Shown here: in pieces, positions 1 to 4,755 of the stretch
How positions within the stretch are numbered: the first letter of the stretch is position 1
Layout of the letters: each line of letters begins with the position of its first letter
Assembly: GCA_050117315.1 (NCBI GenBank)
Contig: JASFMY010000203.1
Coordinates: forward strand, 1 to 5,915
DNA length: 5,915 nt
Reading direction: 5' to 3'
DNA from: JANQIV01 sp050117315
GTDB taxonomy: Bacteria > Bacteroidota > Ignavibacteria > Ignavibacteriales > Melioribacteraceae
Program-made: the position numbers and the translations under genes
The notes under the pieces: generated by a model
Told to the model about the DNA's origin: nothing
The model's input: only the letters and a program-made list of their open reading frames with translations
Databases searched by the model: none

Positions 1-118
1 TTTTCCTCTTATTAAGTGCACATGTTTTTTCTTCAATTTATTAATTACTTTGCACTTTTTCAGGGTTTTATTCACCTATCTTATTATTTTTTAAGCTCTT
101 ATTTGCTTTTCAGCAAGC
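1..118. mobile_element. Possible end of an insertion sequence interrupting the TIR gene (partial, runs off the left edge)
   Basis: The TIR-like reading frame keeps family resemblance up to Leu-Leu-Arg (codon 119-121) and loses it at once afterwards, meeting a stop two codons later. Read on the minus strand, the sequence from 118 starts GCTTGCTGAAAAGC, which resembles the terminal inverted repeats of several insertion-sequence families (GGGCTTGCTGAAAA-type ends). No gene of 60 or more codons is visible in these 118 bases. The opposite end and any target-site duplication lie outside the window, so this is an inference from one junction. A deletion or recombination breakpoint would look the same. 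Confidence 0.3.
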
Positions 119-289
119 CCTAAGTAATCTTCTCACATACTCTTCATTTTTTGCAAAGTTAGGTTTAGAAGAATCAATCGAACTGTTTTTAATATGATAG
201 CCTTTTTTCTCTAATAGAGATTTAAGTTTTGCTATGTTTTCTTCATCCTTGCTATGATGGCTAATGAATACATTTTTTGTCTTTTCCAT
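110..289 (-). pseudogene. TIR-domain protein, N-terminal fragment (59 residues), C-terminal part missing
   Basis: The ATG at 289 opens a 59-codon frame ending in TGA at 110-112. It carries the first strand and box 1 of a TIR domain: NVFISHHSKDEE at residues 6-17, helix 1, a second strand near residues 31-36, then SSIDSSKPN (37-45) and EEYVRRLLR (49-57). This pattern is typical of bacterial stand-alone TIR proteins, in which the LLR segment continues into R-x-x-WAGT, strand C and a W-x-x-WE helix bearing the catalytic glutamate of NAD-processing TIRs. All of that is absent here, so the fragment should be catalytically dead. The start overlaps the end of the Nmad1-like gene by 29 bases, marking it as the last visible gene of the operon. 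In intact relatives a TIR would be the likely effector, cleaving NAD or making a cyclic ADP-ribose signal. This role comes from family knowledge and is not shown here. Confidence 0.75.
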
Positions 290-561
290 GGATTTTATCC
301 TCTAATGTTTCATCAGAAAGTATATGTAAACCAATAATTGCATAACCTATAATATCTTTCAAGGTATCTTCTAAAGTTTCAAAATTAGGTTCTCTTTTAT
401 TATCTTCAATAAGAGTTCTGTAACGTTTTATTTTGTCCCATAAATGTACCATATTTCCATTTAAGCCAAGATCAAAACTGGCTCCACCATAAATCTTGAT
501 TTTTCTTTAAAAGAATCTCTGTTATTTCATCCGTTGTTTTTTTAATACTCTCTTTATTCAT
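261..561 (-). pseudogene. Nmad1/DUF1599-like nucleotide-modification-associated protein, single-base frameshift
   Basis: Translation from the ATG at 561 gives 23 codons ending in KKNQD, then leaves frame and stops at 472-474. Omitting one T from the minus-strand TTT run (complement of 491-493) restores a continuous 99-residue protein ending at 261: KKNQD-YGGASFDLGLNGNMVHLWDKIKRYRTLI, then LEDTLKDIIGYAIIGL. This is the DUF1599/Nmad1 pattern: K-N-x-D-YG near the start, D-K-x-x-R in the middle and an E-D-T-L-x-D-x-x-x-Y-A-I helix. The start is fixed by an ATGA overlap (559-561 with the stop at 558-560) with the thymidylate-synthase-like gene. The family was defined by its co-occurrence with phage and bacterial base-modification genes, and its biochemical role is not settled. 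The extra base may be a real null mutation or a homopolymer sequencing error. An annotation beginning at the internal Met (452) would miss a third of the domain. Confidence 0.8.
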
Positions 562-1583
562 ATTTGCTTTGAATTTGTTAACTGATTTAAGATTGGATTT
601 ATAAATTCAACCTCAGATTTGGTGTGAAATTTGTGAAAAACTTTGAACCAATCACTAAAAAAATCGTCTTCTAAATCTAGTCGGTCTTTTTTAGTTCCTG
701 TTCTTAATTCTTCAACCATTTCATTTAGTTGTATTATCCTAGTATCAAATTCTTTTAAACTCTTAAAGGTCTTCGCGTATTTAAATCCTTCATCAGATAT
801 TTCGTTCACATTTGCCAATGTTTCTATCATCGACTTTTGATCTTCATAATAATGAAAGTTATTAGCGAAATGATAGTATACACCGATTTCTAAATCCAAT
901 ATTTGCGCAAAATATTCTTGAATTAAAGTATTATTAAAAATATTAACAGCACTTGCACCCCAAAGAAAATCATTTGAACGCATGTAAACTGTTAAATTCA
1001 ATTTTTCTTCAGAACTGTCTTTCATAAAATGCAAAAGTCTGGTACAAGGAAAATCTTTAGTCTCTTTTAGTTTTCCGTCAGCATCGAAACTATCTTTAGG
1101 TGGGTCACCTACATTCATTATAGCTCTTCTAGTATTTCTCTCTAACTTGAAACACTCTTCAATAAATGAGAACTGATCAACTTGAGCAACTTTATCTAAG
1201 ATGTCAAAGTTTTTTAAAGGTAGTTTATTTTTATAATCAGTAATAGTCCCTCTAAAAAATCTAAATCTTGGTCCATAACCTCCTCTTATAAACCTTCCAT
1301 CATCAGAAAATTCAGCAAGTTTTTTTACATATTGTTTGACAAAATCAAGATCATTTCTTCCACTAGCTAACCATAAAGATTCAGCGTAAGGAAGAGTAAG
1401 ATTCCATTTCCTTTCTGGGATGGTAATCCACCTTGCTGTTGGATCAATAATTTTGAAATAAAAAGGCTCAGGTAATTCCCAACATGTATAACCTCTTGTT
1501 TCTCGTCTCACTGCATACTCTAATAAAAGCTTCGATGCTCCTACCAAGAATGAATTTACACCCTTGTATTCAGCTACAAACAT
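558..1583 (-). CDS. Thymidylate synthase homologue of the modification/phage-like clade (ThyA-like pyrimidine methylase or hydroxymethylase)
   Basis: Expected reaction: addition of a one-carbon unit to C5 of dUMP (or of a pyrimidine in a modification pathway) using methylene-tetrahydrofolate. Numbered from Met at 1583 (341 residues), the ThyA landmarks run in order: ESLWLASGRND (68-78, equivalent to E. coli E-L-L-W-F-L-x-G-x-x-N), YGPRFR (103-108), DQ (136-137), TRR phosphate-binding arginines (151-153), FPC with catalytic Cys180, MRSND (201-205), Asn214 in WGASAVN, and H-Y-Y (244-246) matching the ribose-binding His/Tyr. Asn214 is the residue that favours uracil over cytosine in ThyA-type enzymes. 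The W-G-A-x-A-V-N form, one residue longer than the usual G-L-P-F-N, is typical of phage and modification-linked homologues. Residues from about 265 on do not match the standard ThyA C-terminus. An upstream ATG at 1613 is in frame, but 1583 forms a TAATG junction with the stop of the preceding gene and is preferred. A housekeeping role is unlikely given the operon. Confidence 0.85.
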   Translation of the reverse strand: MFVAEYKGVNSFLVGASKLLLEYAVRRETRGYTCWELPEPFYFKIIDPTARWITIPERKWNLTLPYAESLWLASGRNDLDFVKQYVKKLAEFSDDGRFIRGGYGPRFRFFRGTITDYKNKLPLKNFDILDKVAQVDQFSFIEECFKLERNTRRAIMNVGDPPKDSFDADGKLKETKDFPCTRLLHFMKDSSEEKLNLTVYMRSNDFLWGASAVNIFNNTLIQEYFAQILDLEIGVYYHFANNFHYYEDQKSMIETLANVNEISDEGFKYAKTFKSLKEFDTRIIQLNEMVEELRTGTKKDRLDLEDDFFSDWFKVFHKFHTKSEVEFINPILNQLTNSKQI

Positions 1584-2551
1584 TAGTTTCTCACTTCTAA
1601 ATTTAGTCCCCATTTAGGTGGGAAGTATAAATCTAAGTTCTTATCAGTCTTTTTATATTTTTGTTTTATCCTAGTATTATCTATTTGCAATTCAGGAACT
1701 TTTGCTCTGAGATATTTATCGGTTTCACAAAAACAATTTTGTATATCTATCAATGTTGGATTTCTTCCGAAAAGATTTCGAAAATTTTTATACCCAAACT
1801 TTTGCTGGTATTTATCAAAATTGTCATATGTATATACTATAAGATCTTCATAGCTTTCATTCGTGTCTAATTTGAAACACTTCTTAATACCTCTTTGGGC
1901 ACCAATCCCCGCCTTCACAAATGAGTTTTCGCTAAAGTTTATAACCGGAGAGTAATTAATATCTATAGTATATTGATACGCAAGAAAATCTCCTAAAAAG
2001 GAACAATCCCTCAATAATTTATATACTTCTTCTAACGATTTCGCTTTAATAATTTCTTTAAAAACTCCACCATCTAATAATTCTTGTTTAACCATAGACA
2101 GCCATTTTTCATGCTTAAACTGCAAGTGATTATATCTCGAGTGACTTCCCGTCATCATGTAGGCATTACTAAAAATGGGGTCGGTATGTTTTCTTTCACA
2201 TAAAACTTTGTTGATTAACGAGATATCAAAATTCCTTTCGCTAACTTTACCAATTCTATTTTCTATATATTCCCATGTTTCTATTTTATTAAAAATTTTA
2301 AAAATAACTATTCGTAAAAGAATATCTATCTCGTTATAATTGTTTGACTCTTTATCATAAATAACATTTTTTATAAGGTATTGACTGACTCTATCACATG
2401 CCCTGTACACATTCGTAAACTTATATTTTTTCAATATTGCATCATTTGTTAACTCATCAACTGAGCCGTTCAGCTTGCGCCAAAAGATGTTCATGCGTTC
2501 TTGAATGAAGTAAAAATAATAAGGATAGATTTCTTCTCTAATTTTTATCAT
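1583..2551 (-). CDS. Helical 5-hmdU DNA kinase-domain / thymine-pyrophosphorylase-like protein
   Basis: A 322-residue, mostly helical protein that I assign to the family named after the helical domain of phage 5-hydroxymethyl-dU DNA kinases and the alpha-glutamyl/putrescinyl-thymine pyrophosphorylases of thymine-hypermodifying phages. Matching motifs in order are ERMNIFWRK (18-26), KFTNVYRACDR (44-54), FKIFNKIETWEYI (84-96), FLGDFLAYQ (185-193), KAGIGAQRGIKKCF (213-226), IQNCFCETDKYLR (270-282) and a C-terminal PPKWGLN (311-317). No P-loop kinase domain is fused to it, so it is the stand-alone form. In phages these proteins act on 5-hydroxymethyluracil made by a ThyA-like enzyme, and a ThyA homologue is indeed the next gene (one-base TAATG overlap). 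Start choice: ATG 8 bases after the DUF2188 stop. The exact reaction and substrate (DNA base or free nucleotide) cannot be read from the sequence. Confidence 0.75.
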   Translation of the reverse strand: MIKIREEIYPYYFYFIQERMNIFWRKLNGSVDELTNDAILKKYKFTNVYRACDRVSQYLIKNVIYDKESNNYNEIDILLRIVIFKIFNKIETWEYIENRIGKVSERNFDISLINKVLCERKHTDPIFSNAYMMTGSHSRYNHLQFKHEKWLSMVKQELLDGGVFKEIIKAKSLEEVYKLLRDCSFLGDFLAYQYTIDINYSPVINFSENSFVKAGIGAQRGIKKCFKLDTNESYEDLIVYTYDNFDKYQQKFGYKNFRNLFGRNPTLIDIQNCFCETDKYLRAKVPELQIDNTRIKQKYKKTDKNLDLYFPPKWGLNLEVRN

Positions 2552-2559
2552 TTGAATTA

Positions 2560-2799
2560 CTACTTTTTATCCTTCGGCGGATTTGGATCACCACCATGAC
2601 TATCCGCATTCTGAATTGTACCGTCTTGTTTATGTATGATAAACTCAGTTTTTTGATTTTTGCTTATTTGTCTTCCATGGTCTACTGCGTCATCTTTTTT
2701 ATCAAAATGTTTAATTGCTCTTACTGAACCATCTCTTTTAACATCCCCTCCGCCTCTTTCTTTGTTGGGGACCACGTGGTGAGTTTCTCTTTTAGCCAT
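2560..2799 (-). CDS. DUF2188 small protein, first gene of the operon
   Basis: A 79-residue, highly charged protein matching the DUF2188 pattern: HHVVPNKERGGGDVKRDGS (residues 7-25), then the RAIKHFDKKDDAVDHGRQIS helix region (27-46), TEFIIHKQDGTIQNADSHG (51-69) and a DPNPPKDKK tail (71-79). Full family length is about 60-80 residues, so it is complete. The predicted fold is one small domain of strand, helix and two strands, with no signal peptide or membrane segment. Function is unknown. DUF2188 genes occur beside many mobile and defence loci, so it may be an accessory or regulatory protein here (inference). It lies 8 bases upstream of the helical-kinase-domain gene. The start is preceded by TAGTGGGAA, a weak Shine-Dalgarno at best, and by the 42-bp tandem repeat. 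Confidence 0.8.
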   Translation of the reverse strand: MAKRETHHVVPNKERGGGDVKRDGSVRAIKHFDKKDDAVDHGRQISKNQKTEFIIHKQDGTIQNADSHGGDPNPPKDKK

Positions 2800-2820
2800 T
2801 TCCCACTATTTCTCTAATTT

Positions 2821-2904
2821 GAACAATTTATATCCATCGTTGAACAAATTTTATAGAACAATGAACAAATCATATGCATCGTTGAATAATTTTTATAGAA
2901 CGGA
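2821..2904. repeat. 42-bp tandem repeat (2 copies, 4 half-units of 21 bp) upstream of the operon
   Basis: Copies 2821-2862 and 2863-2904 match at 34 of 42 positions. Each copy splits into two 21-bp halves starting GAACAA or GAATAA at 2821, 2842, 2863 and 2884, exactly 21 bp apart. On the minus strand the repeat supplies TTGTTC motifs and TATAAA boxes, one of which (2827-2832) lies 27 bp upstream of the DUF2188 start and could be a -10 element; no matching -35 is clear. The position just upstream of the first operon gene fits an operator array, but the repeat may also be a simple intergenic tandem repeat of the kind seen at 5553-5783. Confidence 0.7.
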
Positions 2905-3000
2905 AACAAAAAAATTACTCAACATCCTAAAAAACTTTTATCAATTCCCCTGATACCGGGCAATGCTGTTAACTTAAGACTATATTGTTATATATGAGTC

Positions 3001-3025
3001 ATTCCCGAGTGCCTTTATCGGGAAT
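3001..3025. repeat. Hairpin 1 inside the MITE
   Basis: Arms ATTCCCGA (3001-3008) and TCGGGAAT (3018-3025) are perfectly complementary around a 9-base loop. It resembles the short ATTCCCGA...TCGGGAAT palindromes dispersed between genes of many environmental bacteria. Confidence 0.75.
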
Positions 3026-3040
3026 CTTGCAGCAAAATAG

Positions 3041-3065
3041 ATTCCGTGTAAAACCATCACGGAAT
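3041..3065. repeat. Hairpin 2 inside the MITE
   Basis: Arms ATTCCGTG (3041-3048) and CACGGAAT (3058-3065) are perfectly complementary with a 9-base loop, the same 8-9-8 geometry as hairpin 1. It lies 15 bases from hairpin 1 and could form at the same time. Confidence 0.75.
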
Positions 3066-3182
3066 GACAATCCTTAAGTTGACAGCATTGGATACCGGGG
3101 GTATCCCTCGTTTGTAACTTTGTACCCTCTATAGAACTTCGACTCCAAAGGAATCGCACTCATTATGTCTTCCAATATTGCA

Positions 3183-3210
3183 CTCCCTACATCCTTTCGT
3201 ATGTAGGGAG
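3183..3210 (-). terminator. Hairpin downstream of the 157-residue hypothetical gene, probable terminator
   Basis: Arms CTCCCTACAT (3183-3192) and ATGTAGGGAG (3201-3210) form a perfect 10-bp stem with an 8-base loop, 16 bases past the stop codon at 3227. On the minus strand it is followed by TGCAATATTGG and not by a run of T, so intrinsic termination would be weak. mRNA end protection is the alternative. Confidence 0.5.
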
Positions 3211-3226
3211 GCTGTCCGTCATTCAC

Positions 3227-3700
3227 TTACTCTTCCGTGCTACCACTATTATCACTTGACTTACGTATAAACCTTTTCCCAAGATCATCAATTATGGAAT
3301 TTAATCCGCCGAGTTCTCCTCTACTTAACTTTGCCTGCTGGTAAACAAGCAGCGCTGCAGAATATGCTTCGCTGCCTACAAGCGAATGAGTATCTTCTAT
3401 CTTTTCTGCCAGCATTCTTAAAGGCTGGAGTATGGAATATAATTTATCATAAAGCTCAACGTCTTTCTTAAATTCATCAACGTCAAAACTGCGCGGTAAA
3501 AAATCTTCATTATTATTCACGAGCTCAACTGCCTTTTTAACAAAAGCAACACTCTTATCACCGAACTTTACAAGTTCTCTTTTTTCATCTGAAGAAAGAT
3601 CAACCAGGAAAGGAAGTTTGGTATTAATACCACTTAACGAAGTTAAAATTTCGTCAAGGTCTGTTTGTTCCAATGCTGCACTTACCCTGTTTTCCGCCAT
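3227..3700 (-). CDS. Conserved hypothetical helical protein (157 residues)
   Basis: The function is not known to me. The sequence is soluble and largely helical, with no signal peptide or membrane span. Notable segments are LPFLVDLSSDEKRELVKFGDK (29-49), VAFVKKAVELV (51-61), DVDEFKKDVELYDKLYSILQPL (73-94) and GSEAYSAALLVYQQAK (108-123), followed by a polar serine- and glutamate-rich tail. I associate this arrangement with a small uncharacterised family common in Bacteroidota and Chlorobi-like genomes, usually as single genes. It is monocistronic here: a hairpin follows it, about 330 bases separate it from the operon, and the Shine-Dalgarno is strong. It is unlikely to belong to the modification/TIR operon. 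The start is well supported by AAGGAG 7 bases upstream. Confidence 0.8.
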   Translation of the reverse strand: MAENRVSAALEQTDLDEILTSLSGINTKLPFLVDLSSDEKRELVKFGDKSVAFVKKAVELVNNNEDFLPRSFDVDEFKKDVELYDKLYSILQPLRMLAEKIEDTHSLVGSEAYSAALLVYQQAKLSRGELGGLNSIIDDLGKRFIRKSSDNSGSTEE

Positions 3701-3707
3701 AATATTT

Positions 3708-3713
3708 CTCCTT
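3708..3713 (-). promoter_or_regulatory. Shine-Dalgarno AAGGAG of the 157-residue gene
   Basis: AAGGAG (minus strand, 3713-3708) sits 7 bases before the ATG at 3700. It is the best ribosome-binding site in the window and contrasts with the weak sites in the five-gene operon. Confidence 0.75.
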
Positions 3714-3735
3714 GTATTGTTGTTATTTGATTGAA

Positions 3736-3764
3736 TCTATAGAAGATTAAGATAACAACCTCAA
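3736..3764 (-). promoter_or_regulatory. Possible sigma-70-like promoter for the 157-residue gene
   Basis: Minus strand: TTGAGG (3764-3759), a 17-base spacer, then TATAGA (3741-3736). Each box matches the consensus at four of six positions. It lies about 35 bases upstream of the start codon. The spacing is ideal, but such boxes arise often in AT-rich DNA. Confidence 0.3.
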
Positions 3765-4103
3765 TCCGGTATGAGAAACATGGAATATTCACGGTTGGAT
3801 TATGCAAATACATTTTATATTAATAATCAGTGTGTTCAATTATTAATCAATTGAGCCTAAAATAAACTCTTTCCGGTAAAAATTCAATTTAATTAATTAC
3901 TTTCTTTTACAGCTTTATATTATTATAAAAAATTAATTGCCGGATTTATTTTTTATTGAGCAATAATACCGGTATTAATCATATTATATATAAAGGAAAA
4001 TCACTATCGCATGCCCGGTACATTTTAACAAAAGACAAATTAGTAATGTGTCACAATAAAGTATCGCAAACTCTAAGATTGTCATTTTGAATCCCGCTCT
4101 GCG
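3765..4103. other. Intergenic stretch without genes
   Basis: AT-rich sequence with stops in all frames and no coding pattern. Only minor features are visible: the palindrome ATACCGGTAT (3969-3978) and scattered short CCGG-containing motifs. From about 4081 it enters the palindromic site into which the second mobile element inserted. Confidence 0.5.
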
Positions 4104-4146
4104 CATAGGCGTCAACTTAATACGAAATATTTATTTTTAGCAATAG

Positions 4147-4188
4147 CCCCAACTTTTTCAAAATGAATCCCTACGGGGCAAGTTGGGG
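4147..4188. repeat. Inverted repeat CCCCAACTT / AAGTTGGGG
   Basis: Arms at 4147-4155 and 4180-4188 are perfectly complementary over 9 bp, with a 24-base loop that itself contains CCCTACGGGG. It is the first of three hairpins in the second mobile element. Confidence 0.7.
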
Positions 4189-4212
4189 AAGAATTATTAG
4201 CACACACAACCA

Positions 4213-4254
4213 TGGGCTTTAGCCCAAATATTAGAAAAATTGGGCTAAAGCCCA
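4213..4254. repeat. 15-bp perfect inverted repeat, REP-like (GGGCTTTAGCCC)
   Basis: TGGGCTTTAGCCCAA (4213-4227) and TTGGGCTAAAGCCCA (4240-4254) are exact reverse complements with a 12-base loop. Each arm is itself a near-palindrome (GGGCTTTAGCCC). This motif resembles dispersed palindromes of the REP type in Bacteroidota-like genomes. A link to REP-associated tyrosine transposases is possible but not shown here. Confidence 0.8.
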
Positions 4255-4277
4255 GAGTTTTTGTTGAGACTTATTGT

Positions 4278-4298
4278 CCACGACCTGAAAGGTCGTGG
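4278..4298. repeat. 9-bp hairpin CCACGACCT-GAA-AGGTCGTGG, REP-like
   Basis: A perfect 9-bp stem (4278-4286 with 4290-4298) and a GAA triloop. It lies 23 bases from the GGGCTTTAGCCC repeat. I associate the two motifs occurring side by side with a recurring intergenic repeat in this group of bacteria. Confidence 0.8.
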
Positions 4299-4392
4299 CT
4301 ATGATTATTTATTTTAGTTCTGCAACAGACCCTGAATGCCGGAGCTATAAAACATTACATCCACTGCTAAGTTGACGCTTATGCGCTCCGCG

Positions 4393-4682
4393 AGATCGAA
4401 ATGTCAGACTTTTTATTTTGCAGAAACTCTATTATATTTCTTATAAACACTATAAAGAATTGCTGCATAGAGTCCCTATGAAACAATCAAAAAATCTTGA
4501 GAATTAACGAAAAAAGACAGCCCCTCACTTTAAAATTGTAATAAAAAAGCACAAAATAAAAATTACTTTACAATATAATACTCTATCTTTAATGAGTCTA
4601 TACTTACAATAAAATATTTATTGTTTAAGATCAAATTCATCACCCATTTTGTTTTCACAACCAATTGGTAGTATACTTGTTG
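4393..4682. other. Intergenic stretch, no gene supported
   Basis: AT-rich spacer between the second mobile element and the large hairpin. A minus-strand open frame reaches into it (to 4563) from inside the 214-residue gene, but its composition is not protein-like. A short CATAG-AGTCC-CTATG hairpin (around 4465-4480) is the only structure noticed. Confidence 0.5.
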
Positions 4683-4727
4683 CAAATTGGTTTTGGTATT
4701 TTGCCGTAAAATCCCAAAACCAATTTG
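4683..4727 (-). terminator. Large hairpin downstream of the 214-residue gene, possible terminator or repeat
   Basis: Arms CAAATTGGTTTTGG (4683-4696) and CCAAAACCAATTTG (4714-4727) are perfect reverse complements over 14 bp. The stem continues after one mismatch through ATTTT/AAAAT (4698-4702 with 4708-4712) to a 5-base GCCGT loop. It begins 28 bases past the stop codon at 4756. There is no T-run after it on the minus strand, so a role in mRNA stability or a bidirectional function is also possible. Confidence 0.5.
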
Positions 4728-4755
4728 GCTTGTGTATAGAACAATTTTATACAGC

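Larger units (their letters stand above)
2961..3090. mobile_element. MITE-like non-autonomous element, 130 bp
   Basis: Terminal inverted repeats of 18 bp are CAATGCTGTTAACTTAAG at 2961-2978 and CTTAAGTTGACAGCATTG at 3073-3090, with one mismatch. A perfect 9-bp duplication flanks them. The interior has no open frame and holds two hairpins of identical geometry. A further symmetry pairs GTCATTCC (2998-3005) with GGAATGAC (3061-3068), and GGAATC (3021-3026) with GATTCC (3040-3045), so the whole element can fold as a branched cruciform. The 9-bp duplication and lack of a transposase indicate movement in trans by an insertion sequence with like ends. I cannot name that family. Confidence 0.8.
2952..3099. 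repeat. 9-bp target-site duplication (GATACCGGG) flanking the MITE
   Basis: GATACCGGG occurs at 2952-2960 directly before the left terminal inverted repeat and at 3091-3099 directly after the right one. The two copies are identical. Joining the outer flanks gives the pre-insertion site GATACCGGGGGTATC, a small palindrome (GATACC/GGTATC, 3-base spacer), so the element landed in a hairpin sequence. Confidence 0.85.
4104..4383. mobile_element. Second MITE-like element, 280 bp, carrying internal hairpins
   Basis: Terminal inverted repeats CATAGGCGTCAACTTA (4104-4119) and TAAGTTGACGCTTATG (4368-4383) match except at one position. There is no transposase or meaningful open frame inside. The ends follow the same CA-N5-GTCAACTTA pattern as the element at 2961-3090, and the flanking duplication has the same 9-bp length. 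Three separate inverted repeats fill the interior. It could be a deletion derivative of an insertion sequence or a composite assembled from older repeats. Confidence 0.65.
4095..4392. repeat. Imperfect 9-bp target-site duplication flanking the second element
   Basis: CGCTCTGCG (4095-4103) lies directly before the left end and CGCTCCGCG (4384-4392) directly after the right end, with one mismatch. Removing the element and one copy rejoins an imperfect palindrome: CATTTTGAATCCCGC on the left pairs with GCGAGATCGAAATG on the right. The insertion therefore split a hairpin. Confidence 0.6.

Noticed and set aside
643..840. Plus-strand 65-codon open frame
   Set aside because: It lies antisense within the ThyA-like gene, has serine- and phenylalanine-rich low-complexity composition and no ribosome-binding site.
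1584..1613. Upstream in-frame ATG (1613) adding ten residues to the ThyA-like protein
   Set aside because: It would overlap the preceding gene by 31 bases, while the Met at 1583 forms a TAATG coupling junction, and the extra residues add no family match.
1661..1870. Plus-strand 69-codon open frame
   Set aside because: Antisense to the helical protein gene. Its hydrophobic composition (F, I, Y) is what AT-rich antisense DNA gives.
2821..2904. Plus-strand open frame through the 42-bp repeat (LNKFYRTMNKSYASLNNFYRT-like)
   Set aside because: It is short, ends soon after the repeat, lacks a ribosome-binding site and is open only because the period is a multiple of three.
2952..3107. GGATACC-GGG-GGTATCC (3090-3106) as a transcription terminator
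   Set aside because: The stem is explained by the target duplication of the mobile element rejoining a palindromic site. No T-run follows and no gene ends next to it.
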